The position numbers and the translations under genes were made by a program. DNA of 64,000 bases from Corynebacterium matruchotii (GTDB taxonomy: Bacteria > Actinomycetota > Actinomycetes > Mycobacteriales > Mycobacteriaceae), in the NCBI RefSeq assembly GCF_011612265.2, contig NZ_CP050134.2:1860001-1924000 (forward strand). Direction: 5' to 3'. Positions 8,176 through 16,270 of this stretch are shown here, in pieces (position 1 is the stretch's first letter; each line of letters begins with the position of its first letter). The notes below the pieces were generated by a model that was not told where the DNA came from, did no database searches, and saw nothing but the letters and a program-made list of their open reading frames with translations.

Positions 8176-9135
8176 ATGCCGGCTAAAGTGAATATCCAGG
8201 CCATCGTGACTTTTCTGCTGATTTCCTTTACCCTCGCCTGGTTGTTGACGCTGCTACTGGCCAATAGTGACTGGTTGCATAACCCGTGGTTTGCGCCGCT
8301 CATGTGTCTCATGGTGTGTAGTCCGGGGATTGCAGCGCTTACCACCATGGGGATTGTTGAGAAACGGTATGTCACCCACATTCGCCAATTGCGCGCGTTA
8401 GGGTTTTTGGGGTGGGCGTCGCCGCTGAAATTCTTGGCCTGCCTCATTATTGCCCCGGTAAGTTTTATGGTTTTTGTGTTTGGGTCACTTTATCTCGCGG
8501 TCACCTTTGGGCTTCTAGATGTGACCGCTAGTGCGCTCACCTCGGCGTTGAAGTCCGCATTGGCCAGCACCTATTCACCCTATGGGTGGCTACCATACCT
8601 GATTCTTGCCGTGGGCTCCGAGTTGGGATGGCGAGGTTGGTTGTTACCCAATCTGCTACCGTTGAGGCGGGTACCGGCGATTGTGGTGAGCGGTATTATT
8701 TGGGGGTTAAGCTATTCGCCGCTGATCTATTTGGGCTATCTCTACCATGGGATTTCCATGGGGGTGTCGCTTGTTGCCATTTGTGGCATGGGGATTGTGG
8801 TGGGGGGTGTGCTGGCGTGGCTGCGACTATATAGCGATTCTATCTGGCCGCCGGTGCTGGCGCACACGGTGTTGACCTGTGCTAATAGCGCCGTGCTCAT
8901 TGCGGTGCCGATGCTCACCGGCGACCAACCCACCGACATGGTCCAGTTCACGATTTTTGGCTGGAGCGGCTGGATCCTCCCTGGCCTGCTCCTGGCAGTG
9001 TTGTTGGGGACCGGCCGGTTCCCAGCCCAGCCACCAAGCCAGGCCACAAACCTGCCGAAAAACCGGCAGCAGTACCCCACACGGTCACCACAATCGGTGC
9101 CGGCCGCGACAGCCGGTGGGTATCGGGGCCGTTAG
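8176..9135 (+). CDS. CPBP-family intramembrane protein with an altered catalytic motif set
   Basis: A 319-residue multi-pass membrane protein, about eight hydrophobic segments, then a soluble Pro/Gln/Arg-rich tail of about 45 residues. The CPBP (CAAX protease / bacteriocin-processing) fold is recognisable from [31 protein letters not shown] and [11 protein letters not shown]. The usual EExxxR motif reads S148-E149...R153, and the usual FxxxH reads W176...Y180, so one glutamate and a key histidine are missing; H230 of the third motif remains. It is therefore probably inactive as a protease or mechanistically different. It ends in a 4-bp convergent overlap with purH. Confidence 0.8.
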   Translation: MPAKVNIQAIVTFLLISFTLAWLLTLLLANSDWLHNPWFAPLMCLMVCSPGIAALTTMGIVEKRYVTHIRQLRALGFLGWASPLKFLACLIIAPVSFMVFVFGSLYLAVTFGLLDVTASALTSALKSALASTYSPYGWLPYLILAVGSELGWRGWLLPNLLPLRRVPAIVVSGIIWGLSYSPLIYLGYLYHGISMGVSLVAICGMGIVVGGVLAWLRLYSDSIWPPVLAHTVLTCANSAVLIAVPMLTGDQPTDMVQFTIFGWSGWILPGLLLAVLLGTGRFPAQPPSQATNLPKNRQQYPTRSPQSVPAATAGGYRGR

Positions 9136-10760
9136 TGCGCGAAATGCCGCGCCCCAGTCAGGTACATTGTCACTCCGGCTTTCTCCGCGGCGGCGATCAC
9201 CTCGTCGTCGCGGATGGAGCCGCCCGGTTGTACCACGGCCGTCACCCCCGCCGCTGCCAGGATTTCGAACCCATCGGCGAATGGGAAAAATGCATCCGAG
9301 GCGGCCACGGATCCCACGGCCCGCTGCTCATCGCCCGCGAGCGTGTTGGCGCGCTCCACTGCCAGTTTGGCTGCATCCACCCGGTTGACCTGCCCCATGC
9401 CCACGCCCACGGTGGCGCCATCCTTGGCGAGCAGAATCGCATTGGACTTGACCGCCCGCACGGCCCGCCAGGCAAACTCCAGCTCCCGCAATAGTTCCGG
9501 GGATGCGGCCGCCCCGGCCACCAGCTTCCAGGTGTCCGGGTTGTCGCCGGCGGCGGTCAAAAGGTCGCGCTGCTGCACCAGCACGCCGCCAGAGATTTCC
9601 CGAGATTCAAATTTTTGTTCGGCCGGCCGGGGGGCCTGCAATACGCGAAGATTCTTCTTTGCCGACAGCACCGCCACCGCCCCCTCCTCATAGCTGGGGG
9701 CGATGATGACCTCGGTGAAGATGCCGGCCACCTGGTTTGCCATCTCCACGGTCACTTCCCGGTTGGCGGCGATCACCCCGCCGTAGGCGGAAACTGGGTC
9801 GCAGGCGTGGGCCGCCTGATGCGCGGCCGCAATGGACTGTTCGGAAACCGCGATACCGCACGGGTTGGCGTGTTTAATAATGGCGACGCAGGGGCGGTCG
9901 TGATCCCAGGCGGCCCGCCAGGCGGCATCGGCGTCGGTGTAGTTGTTGTAGCTCATTTCCTTGCCGTGCAATTGTGTGGCCTGGGCTAACCCGGCGCCAG
10001 CTGCCGACTGCCCCACGTAGAGGGCGGCGGCCTGGTGGGGGTTTTCCCCATAACGCAATTCATGCGACAATTCATATGTGTTGCCCCGCCACTGTGGGAA
10101 GCCGGCAGGCTTGTCGTCGAAAGTCTGTGTGATCTGCTGCTCACCCAACCAGGTTGCAACGGCCACATCGTAGGCGGCGGTGTGTTGGAAGGCCGCAACC
10201 GCTAGGTGGGTTCGTTCCGCTAGGGTAAAACCGCCGGCCGCCAGTGCTGCGGCCACATCCCCGTAGCGGGCGGGGTCGACCACGACCGCCACCGAGGGAT
10301 GGTTTTTGGCGGCGGCCCGCACCATGGATGGTCCGCCAATGTCGATTTGTTCCACGCAGGCGTCGAAGTCCGCCCCGGAGGCCACGGTCTCGGAGAAGGG
10401 GTAAAGGTTCACAACCACCAGTTCGAATGGCGCCACCCCCAAATCGGCCAATTGTGCGCAATGATCCGGTTTGCGGGTGTCGGCGAGAATCCCGGCATGC
10501 ACGTGCGGATGCAGAGTTTTCACTCGTCCCTCCAGGCACTCGGGGAATCCCGTGAGCTGGTCCACCGGGGTCACCGGAATGCCCAGCTCAGCAATGCGGG
10601 CGGCGGTGGAGCCGGTCGAAACGATCTCCACGTTAGCGTCGAAAAGCGCCCAGGCCAGATCCTCCAACCCGGTCTTATCGTAAACACTAATTAATGCGCG
10701 GCGAATAGTTTTTCGACCCGCGTTCTGGCCGCCATTACCGGCATCTTTGCTATCACTCAT
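9132..10760 (-). CDS. purH: bifunctional AICAR formyltransferase / IMP cyclohydrolase
   Basis: About 542 residues carrying out the last two steps of IMP synthesis. The N-terminal cyclohydrolase domain has [34 protein letters not shown] and [15 protein letters not shown]. The C-terminal formyltransferase has [53 protein letters not shown] and [11 protein letters not shown] start at ATG 10760 (MSDSKDAG), which overlaps the purN stop by 8 nt; an in-frame start at 10799 would overlap purN by 47 nt and adds 13 non-conserved residues. It is last in perM-purN-purH. Confidence 0.96.
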   Translation of the reverse strand: MSDSKDAGNGGQNAGRKTIRRALISVYDKTGLEDLAWALFDANVEIVSTGSTAARIAELGIPVTPVDQLTGFPECLEGRVKTLHPHVHAGILADTRKPDHCAQLADLGVAPFELVVVNLYPFSETVASGADFDACVEQIDIGGPSMVRAAAKNHPSVAVVVDPARYGDVAAALAAGGFTLAERTHLAVAAFQHTAAYDVAVATWLGEQQITQTFDDKPAGFPQWRGNTYELSHELRYGENPHQAAALYVGQSAAGAGLAQATQLHGKEMSYNNYTDADAAWRAAWDHDRPCVAIIKHANPCGIAVSEQSIAAAHQAAHACDPVSAYGGVIAANREVTVEMANQVAGIFTEVIIAPSYEEGAVAVLSAKKNLRVLQAPRPAEQKFESREISGGVLVQQRDLLTAAGDNPDTWKLVAGAAASPELLRELEFAWRAVRAVKSNAILLAKDGATVGVGMGQVNRVDAAKLAVERANTLAGDEQRAVGSVAASDAFFPFADGFEILAAAGVTAVVQPGGSIRDDEVIAAAEKAGVTMYLTGARHFAH

Positions 10761-11379
10761 GATTGGCGAAATCAACCTCTCCTCGATTATCCGCCGCAAC
10801 AGTGGCGGAGTTTAAAACGTTCACAATAAGCTTGCGCTCAACCTGTTTAATACGCTCGTGCAGGTCGGATTCGCTTTCCCCGGGCATGATCGCCACCGGT
10901 TCCTGCGCAATAATCGGCCCCGTATCCACCCCGGCATCGACGAAATGCACGGTAGAGCCTGTGACTTTCACCCCGTATGCCAATGCGTCCCGCACCGCAT
11001 GCGCCCCCGGGAACGCTGGCAGCAGCGCCGGGTGCGTGTTGATGGTTCGTCCACCAAAGCGCAACAAAAATGGTGCCCCCAGAATCTTCATGAATCCGGC
11101 AGACACCACCACATCAGGCTGCAACCTGTCGACGACTTCCGCCAGGCGTTCGTTCCATTCCTCCCGAACTTGCGGGTCGGCGCCGCGGGCCAACTCCACC
11201 AACTCTGCGGGGATGGCTGCCTGGCGGGCCCGATCCAGGGCGGGGCATTCCACATCCGAAACAACCCCGACAACCTGATATTTCCCCTGGTTATCCAGGA
11301 TGGATTGCAAGAGGGTCCCCGACCCGGATGCCAAGACAACAATACGCAATGCAGTGTGGTGAGTGTGTGTCACGAACAC
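10753..11379 (-). CDS. purN: phosphoribosylglycinamide formyltransferase
   Basis: A 208-residue GAR transformylase using 10-formyl-THF. It has the N-terminal strand and phosphate loop [18 protein letters not shown], the catalytic region [13 protein letters not shown] then [20 protein letters not shown] (Asn and His of the active site), and [17 protein letters not shown] (catalytic Asp). The start is GTG, 5 nt after the perM stop. The tight perM-purN-purH order is the one in M. tuberculosis. Confidence 0.95.
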   Translation of the reverse strand: MFVTHTHHTALRIVVLASGSGTLLQSILDNQGKYQVVGVVSDVECPALDRARQAAIPAELVELARGADPQVREEWNERLAEVVDRLQPDVVVSAGFMKILGAPFLLRFGGRTINTHPALLPAFPGAHAVRDALAYGVKVTGSTVHFVDAGVDTGPIIAQEPVAIMPGESESDLHERIKQVERKLIVNVLNSATVAADNRGEVDFANHE

Positions 11380-11384
11380 TTACT

Positions 11385-13151
11385 TTAGTGGTTCTTACCG
11401 CCCGGTTCTACCTCACCAGCCGCCGCGACATCTGTGTCTGACTCGCCATCGGTCTCTATTTCTGCTGATATTTCGGGGCCAGCAGCGTCCTTGACCGCCG
11501 TCGACGCACCATCTGGCCAACTGTCTTCATCGGTGCCTTTCGAAGCCGCTACCGCGCCGCCATCCGGCTTCACTTCTTCTGCGTCCTCGGGGGTCGTGTC
11601 TTCCGAATCTGTGTCTTCCGGGTCCACGTCTTCTAGGCCCGCGTCAGCTTCCCCATCGGAGTCCGCTGCGGCATCACCATCGGATTCGGCTTCCTCGTGA
11701 GCCTCCTCGGCTTCCGGTTCCGCCGACTCCGCTGCTTGCGGCTCCAGCTCTGATTCGCTTATGGCAAGCGCGCTGAACTCATCGAAAAGTTCTGCTTCCC
11801 GTTCCGCCGCCGCGGCGGCGGCCACCAGGCGGCGCTGCACCCAATTGCCCACAATCGCAGTGATGAGGCCCACCACCGTCACCCAGCAGGCCATCAGCCC
11901 GGTGGTCAGTAGAATGCGCGGCCCTACCTCACCGTATATCCCCAGTTCCCCATAGGTCAGGGTGGTGAGTACTAAAATGTCGAGGGCGACAAATACCACG
12001 AGACCGGGCACGTCTATCAGCCGGGGAACCCGCTTCATTAAGGCCAGCACTGTGGTACAAACCGGCACGGCCAGGAGCAGCGCCATCATGGTGTCCGCCT
12101 GAAGCGGCACGGCCGCGAACATAGGCAGGGGCGGCAGGGGCACCAGGTTGACGCCAAACACCGAGATCAGGCCCACACCGATGGCCACCTCGGAACCGGC
12201 GGTGACTGCAAGGGTGGCGATGGCGGCATTGGGCAGGTAACCGAGGCTTACTGCAACGACCGCCACCTTGCCCCAGGTGGTGTAAGTATTCATGATGTCG
12301 CTGGTGAGCTGCGCGTGCACGATCAGCGACCCGATCCCCACCAGCACCGCCCCCACCAGCGTGTATCCCACCAACCACAGGGAGCTGACGGCTTGGTCGA
12401 CAAGGGATTCGGCAATGTTGAACCGTTTCGCCAGGGCCTTCCACAGGCGCACCCCCATACCCAACACCAGGGCGATGAGGTGCACCAACAGGGTCTTCCC
12501 CAGGGCCATGGCTATATCTGGGGGCGTGACGGGAAACACCTTGGCGGCGTCGTAAAGCATGGCGGTGGCGATCAGGGTGAGCAGGCTGGGCACAACCAGC
12601 ACTACCATGGTGATAACCCCAAGGTCGGCGATACTGACTCGATCCTTGACCGCGCGCCGCACCCGATGGGCCACCAGAGCCACGATAATGGCGGTGAGCA
12701 GCAGCGGCATGATGCCAAAGTGGTGCCCCTGGATGATGATGGGGGCGGCGTTGAGAGCGAGCCAACTTTGGGCAACCACCGCGGGTAGGGTCGCCATGGG
12801 GGCGTTGACCAGCATGATTCCGGCAATCCCCAGGGCGATGAGGAAGGCAACCGCAACCCCGTTCGGCAGGAGGGCGACCGGCAGATAGGTGCGGATCCTG
12901 GTGCGTAGCGTGGGTATAGCGGGTTCGATTTCCGGTTCCACGTGCCGGGTGGTGGTTTTCCGCACCCCGGAATCCGATCGGGAGTTCGGCCGGGAGCTGG
13001 GTCGGGCCGGCCGCGCAAAGCGAGTGGATCGAGCGGATCGGGTCGACCCTACGGATCGGGTGGCTAGCCCCACGCCGGCGGCATCCACTCGGCTGCCGGT
13101 ACGACGGGGGCGTCGGGTAGGTCCTGCACCTGGGCTCGACTTTTTGCTCAT
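11385..13151 (-). CDS. perM: PerM-like integral membrane protein (DUF6350)
   Basis: About 588 residues. A basic cytoplasmic N-terminus (around 100 residues, rich in Arg/Ser/Thr) is followed by many hydrophobic segments (around ten) covering roughly residues 110-450, then a long acidic C-terminal tail rich in Glu, Asp and Ala. Position directly upstream of purN-purH matches M. tuberculosis Rv0955 (perM), an integral membrane protein linked to persistence and cell division. I start at ATG 13151 (MSKKSSPG, after GTGGAGA); an upstream in-frame start at 13211 adds 20 unlikely residues. Function here is inferred from synteny and topology. Confidence 0.78.
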   Translation of the reverse strand: MSKKSSPGAGPTRRPRRTGSRVDAAGVGLATRSVGSTRSARSTRFARPARPSSRPNSRSDSGVRKTTTRHVEPEIEPAIPTLRTRIRTYLPVALLPNGVAVAFLIALGIAGIMLVNAPMATLPAVVAQSWLALNAAPIIIQGHHFGIMPLLLTAIIVALVAHRVRRAVKDRVSIADLGVITMVVLVVPSLLTLIATAMLYDAAKVFPVTPPDIAMALGKTLLVHLIALVLGMGVRLWKALAKRFNIAESLVDQAVSSLWLVGYTLVGAVLVGIGSLIVHAQLTSDIMNTYTTWGKVAVVAVSLGYLPNAAIATLAVTAGSEVAIGVGLISVFGVNLVPLPPLPMFAAVPLQADTMMALLLAVPVCTTVLALMKRVPRLIDVPGLVVFVALDILVLTTLTYGELGIYGEVGPRILLTTGLMACWVTVVGLITAIVGNWVQRRLVAAAAAAEREAELFDEFSALAISESELEPQAAESAEPEAEEAHEEAESDGDAAADSDGEADAGLEDVDPEDTDSEDTTPEDAEEVKPDGGAVAASKGTDEDSWPDGASTAVKDAAGPEISAEIETDGESDTDVAAAGEVEPGGKNH

Positions 13152-13487
13152 TCTCCACACCTTAGCGAGAATGCTGTGATTTCCGTGGCATGACTCGGTT
13201 TTAAAATGCACAATTTTGTTACATAGTGACGAAAAAGATTACCTCCACTACCCCCATCTGGGAAAGTTAAAGTTATTCCTAGTAGCCACCCATTTCACCA
13301 TAGGTAGAACAAATGCGAAACTAAACTAAAATAAATAGAAATATTGCTACGGCTTGCTTGATATCGGAGAAGCGGCTAGTGTTACCTCTCGGAAGATAAC
13401 AAGATGGTTACAAAAACGAGATGGGTGTTAACACACCGGTCCGGTAACTACGATGGATAAGCTTTGAACTAAGGGAAGTAGGCCTCA
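13152..13487. promoter_or_regulatory. divergent perM / M23 peptidase upstream region
   Basis: AT-rich 336-bp spacer. It holds a TACCCCCAT sequence at 13247-13255 resembling a RamA half-motif. I considered a c-di-AMP (ydaO) riboswitch ahead of this cell-wall peptidase but saw no matching conserved core. Confidence 0.35.
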
Positions 13488-14201
13488 ATGCAGACCAGGC
13501 GACCGCTCATTAATGGCAAGCATCGCAAGCAGACAAACCCTATCAAAGGGCGCGTGGCATTCGTTGCCGCGGCAACAGGTGTGGTGTCGACCGCAGGCGC
13601 TACGGGTGCGGCTATCGCCCACACCACAGACACGGGGATTTCCGAGATCAGCTTAGCCGCCGAGGACACTCCCAATGCGGAGGAAGGCGCCCCGCAGATT
13701 CTTGATATCGCGGAATTTAAGCCGGTCAGCAATCTGCAGGATCAACTCAATAAAGCGGTTCAATACTCCAATGACCTGGCTAAAGCCGACGAGGAGGCCC
13801 GGAAGCCCAAGATTAGTGTTTCCCGGCCCACCGATGGCATTTTGACCTCTGGTTACGGCATGCGCTGGGGGTCACTGCACGCGGGCGTGGACCTGGCGAA
13901 CGCTATAGGCACCCCGATTCTGGCGGTCATGGACGGCACAGTGATCGACTCCGGCCCCGCCTCCGGCTACGGCAACTGGATTCGTATCAAGCATGACGAT
14001 GGTTCCATGAGCGTGTATGGGCACATGGAAACCCTCGACGTTAAGGTCGGCGAGCGCGTCAAGGCCGGTCAGAAGATTGCGGGCATGGGCAACAGGGGTT
14101 TCTCCACCGGCCCGCACCTACACTTTGAAATTCACCCCGATGGCAATGCCGCTGTCGACCCGGTGCCCTGGTTCAACGAGCATGGCATTAGCCTCTCGTA
14201 G
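13488..14201 (+). CDS. secreted M23 (LytM) family peptidase
   Basis: A 237-residue protein. A basic start and hydrophobic stretch (around residues 21-45, VAFVAAATGVVSTAGATGAA) look like a signal peptide or anchor. A helical linker follows (around 75-105). The M23 domain has zinc ligands H131 and D135 (SLHAGVDLA) and H212 in the HLHFE motif (H210, H212), plus H179 (YGHME). It should cut peptidoglycan cross-links or regulate amidases. The place between perM and uvrD corresponds to M. tuberculosis Rv0950c. A good terminator follows. Confidence 0.9.
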   Translation: MQTRRPLINGKHRKQTNPIKGRVAFVAAATGVVSTAGATGAAIAHTTDTGISEISLAAEDTPNAEEGAPQILDIAEFKPVSNLQDQLNKAVQYSNDLAKADEEARKPKISVSRPTDGILTSGYGMRWGSLHAGVDLANAIGTPILAVMDGTVIDSGPASGYGNWIRIKHDDGSMSVYGHMETLDVKVGERVKAGQKIAGMGNRGFSTGPHLHFEIHPDGNAAVDPVPWFNEHGISLS

Positions 14202-14234
14202 CGCCTGAAAAGCTCCTCGTTTTCTTCCTGGAAC

Positions 14235-14268
14235 ACCCATGCGGTAACACCCGTGTGGGTTTTTCGTT
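14235..14268 (+). terminator. terminator of the M23 peptidase gene
   Basis: ACCCATGCGG pairs with CCGTGTGGGT (ten pairs, two G-T wobbles) around a loop of about 5 nt, followed by TTTTCGTTTT. Confidence 0.8.
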
Positions 14269-14270
14269 TT

Positions 14271-14933
14271 TCCTGCGTCTTCCGCCGTCATACACCACTG
14301 TTCAAACAGACTCGGTTCGTAGACTTTTGTCTACCCCCACTTCCCGTTATTACCCACCTTACCACGGATTATTACGTGAGCTACTAAACAAGAATATGTT
14401 TAATGTGAGCTAATAACCGACACCCTTAAAGAACTTAACGCCGCCTCAACTCCTTCCGGCACGCCCCTCAACGCCACCTTACCCAAGAAATCGACATCAA
14501 GCAGGCAACATACGAGCAGCTTGCCCATTCGCCCTTGGTGACGTCGTTTATGCTTGACGACGCCATAACGTCACCGACTCTTCGGGCCACCAGTCACCCC
14601 GGGTGTGGTGCGAAATTTGTTCGAATACTGACCAGTTTCAACACCACGCCACCTGGGATTTTGCCTCATTTTCGCCGCGGGAATTCAGAAAACCTTTTCT
14701 AAAACTAAGCCAAAAGTTAATATAACCGAAACCGCATATGTATCAATCATGTGCTTTTTATGATGAAAAACCATGATTCATATGAGTATCGGATCCACTT
14801 TTCCTCAACCTTTTTCCTATATCACGATTATTGACATGCTATTGAAAACATAATGGGGGTGACAATAGCACACATGTTGGTGACAAAAAGATTGAATACC
14901 GTCCCAGCACTACCCCCGGTTTACATTCCGTTA
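14271..14933. other. long AT-rich intergenic stretch with several inverted repeats
   Basis: No convincing gene in about 660 bp. Contents: a hairpin GTAGAC-TTTT-GTCTAC (14319-14334); a direct repeat GTGAGCTAcTAA / GTGAGCTAATAA (14376-14387, 14405-14416); nested inverted repeats GGTGACGT...ACGTCACC (14537-14544, 14568-14575) with GTCGT...ACGAC inside; and CATATG-TATC-AATCATG facing CATGATTCATATG (14735-14751, 14772-14784). Base composition drops toward the PadR cassette. Confidence 0.5.
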
Positions 14934-14970
14934 GTTACTCGGTAAGTTACTTGGTAAGTTACCGAGTAAC
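14934..14970. promoter_or_regulatory. PadR operator array
   Basis: Three adjacent 12-bp units, GTTACTCGGTAA, GTTACTTGGTAA and GTTACCGAGTAA, in which the outer two form a perfect inverted repeat. It ends 21 bp before padR, where a PadR repressor would block transcription. Confidence 0.7.
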
Positions 14971-14991
14971 TAATACGCTAGGAACATATTC

Positions 14992-15537
14992 ATGGCAATC
15001 AAATACGCACTACTGGCATTACTTGCCGAAAAACCGCAGACCGCGAGCGCCCTGCAACAGCAGTTCATCGCGCTCACCGAGGGCACCCAAACGCTCAACA
15101 TCGGCCAGGTATCGCAGACCCTGAGCCGCTTGGAGCGCAATAACTTCATTGCCCGCGCAGGTACTGTTCGTAACCCATCCGGCCACCAGGTTGAGCAATA
15201 CGAGCTCACCTCCGCGGGCCAGGAATTGCTCACCGAATGGCTGGAGCGGCCAGTGATACGGGCAATGACCGACCGGGATGAGCTGGTGACCAAGATAGCC
15301 ATTGCCGCCACCCGACCGGACTGGGATCTCATTAGTCTGCTTGATACCCAACGGTCGGCAGTGTTATCCCAGCTCAAAGAGCTCAATAGGCAAAATCGTA
15401 AGCTGCCACAGCAACGTACCGCGGCCCGGCTCACCATCGAACGCCGCATCTACGATCTTGAGGCCGAGGCCCGCTGGCTCGATCGGGTGGAAGCCCTCGA
15501 CGCCCCCACGCACACCGACACCCCGGAAGGACAATAA
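14992..15537 (+). CDS. PadR-family transcriptional regulator
   Basis: A 181-residue protein. The N-terminal winged helix (around residues 1-90) starts MAIKYALLALLAEKPQTASA, with LNIGQVSQTLSRLERNNFI as recognition region and a wing ending VEQYELTSAGQELLTEWL. A C-terminal helical dimerisation region follows (around 95-170). PadR proteins of this type usually repress an adjacent exporter and respond to the exported compound. It is followed after 1 nt by the ABC ATPase, and a three-unit operator lies just upstream, so autoregulation of padR-ABC-FtsX is likely. Confidence 0.9.
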   Translation: MAIKYALLALLAEKPQTASALQQQFIALTEGTQTLNIGQVSQTLSRLERNNFIARAGTVRNPSGHQVEQYELTSAGQELLTEWLERPVIRAMTDRDELVTKIAIAATRPDWDLISLLDTQRSAVLSQLKELNRQNRKLPQQRTAARLTIERRIYDLEAEARWLDRVEALDAPTHTDTPEGQ

Positions 15538-15538
15538 C

Positions 15539-16258
15539 ATGACCACTTCCTCCCCCAATCCCGACACCACTCCCACCGAGGTCTACCCGCTCGAACTTCG
15601 TGACATCACCTGCGTTTTTGGCCGGGAGCCTCACACGGTCACCGCCCTCGACCACGTGAGCATGCATGTGCAGCCCGGTGAGCTCGTGGCCATCATGGGC
15701 CCCTCTGGCTCCGGTAAATCCACCCTGCTCAATGTTGCGGGATTACTGCAACGCCCCACCGCTGGTGAGGTCCTCATCGACGGTGTTTCCGCCACCACAC
15801 TCAACGACAAGCGGGCCGCCGCGCTGCGCCGACAACATATCGGCGTGGTCTTCCAACGCTTCAATCTGGTGCCGACTCTCACCGTTGGCGAAAACGTGGC
15901 CCTGCCGCTAGAGCTTGACGGTGCGAACGTCGCCAAGCTCAAGGACGACATCAATGCCGCCCTGGCCGAGGTGGGACTCGATGACATGTTCGATCGGTTT
16001 CCCGAGGAGATTTCCGGCGGCCAGGCCCAGCGCGTCGCCATCGCCCGCGCACTCATTGGGCCCCGCCGGCTCCTGCTCGCCGACGAACCCACCGGGGCGC
16101 TCGACACCGCCACCGGTGATGAAGTAATCGGCATCCTCCGGGACCGTATCGACCAGGGTGCGGCCGGCCTACTGGTCACCCATGAACCACGATTTGCCGG
16201 CTGGGCGGACCGGGTCATCCACGTCCGTGACGGCCGCATCACCACCCGAGAAGTATAG
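15539..16258 (+). CDS. ABC transporter ATP-binding protein (LolD/MacB type)
   Basis: A 239-residue ATPase with Walker A (AIMGPSGSGKSTLLNVAGLL), Q-loop (GVVFQRFNLVPTLTV), signature EISGGQAQRVAIARAL and Walker B (LLLADEPTGALD), the pattern of ATPases that work with FtsX-like permeases. I start at ATG 15539 (MTTSSPNPD); the open frame extends to 15302 inside padR, which is a shadow. The permease follows after 12 nt. Confidence 0.93.
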   Translation: MTTSSPNPDTTPTEVYPLELRDITCVFGREPHTVTALDHVSMHVQPGELVAIMGPSGSGKSTLLNVAGLLQRPTAGEVLIDGVSATTLNDKRAAALRRQHIGVVFQRFNLVPTLTVGENVALPLELDGANVAKLKDDINAALAEVGLDDMFDRFPEEISGGQAQRVAIARALIGPRRLLLADEPTGALDTATGDEVIGILRDRIDQGAAGLLVTHEPRFAGWADRVIHVRDGRITTREV

Positions 16259-16270
16259 CGAGGTATCGTC

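Noticed and set aside
11929..13158. 409-residue open frame on the minus strand inside perM
   Set aside because: It is a frame shadow with high Arg/His/Pro/Gly content and no domain; perM in the other frame has clear membrane segments.
13320..13487. Possible c-di-AMP (ydaO) riboswitch before the M23 peptidase gene
   Set aside because: The genomic context would fit, but I could not find the conserved core sequences or the expected paired regions; calling it would be guesswork.
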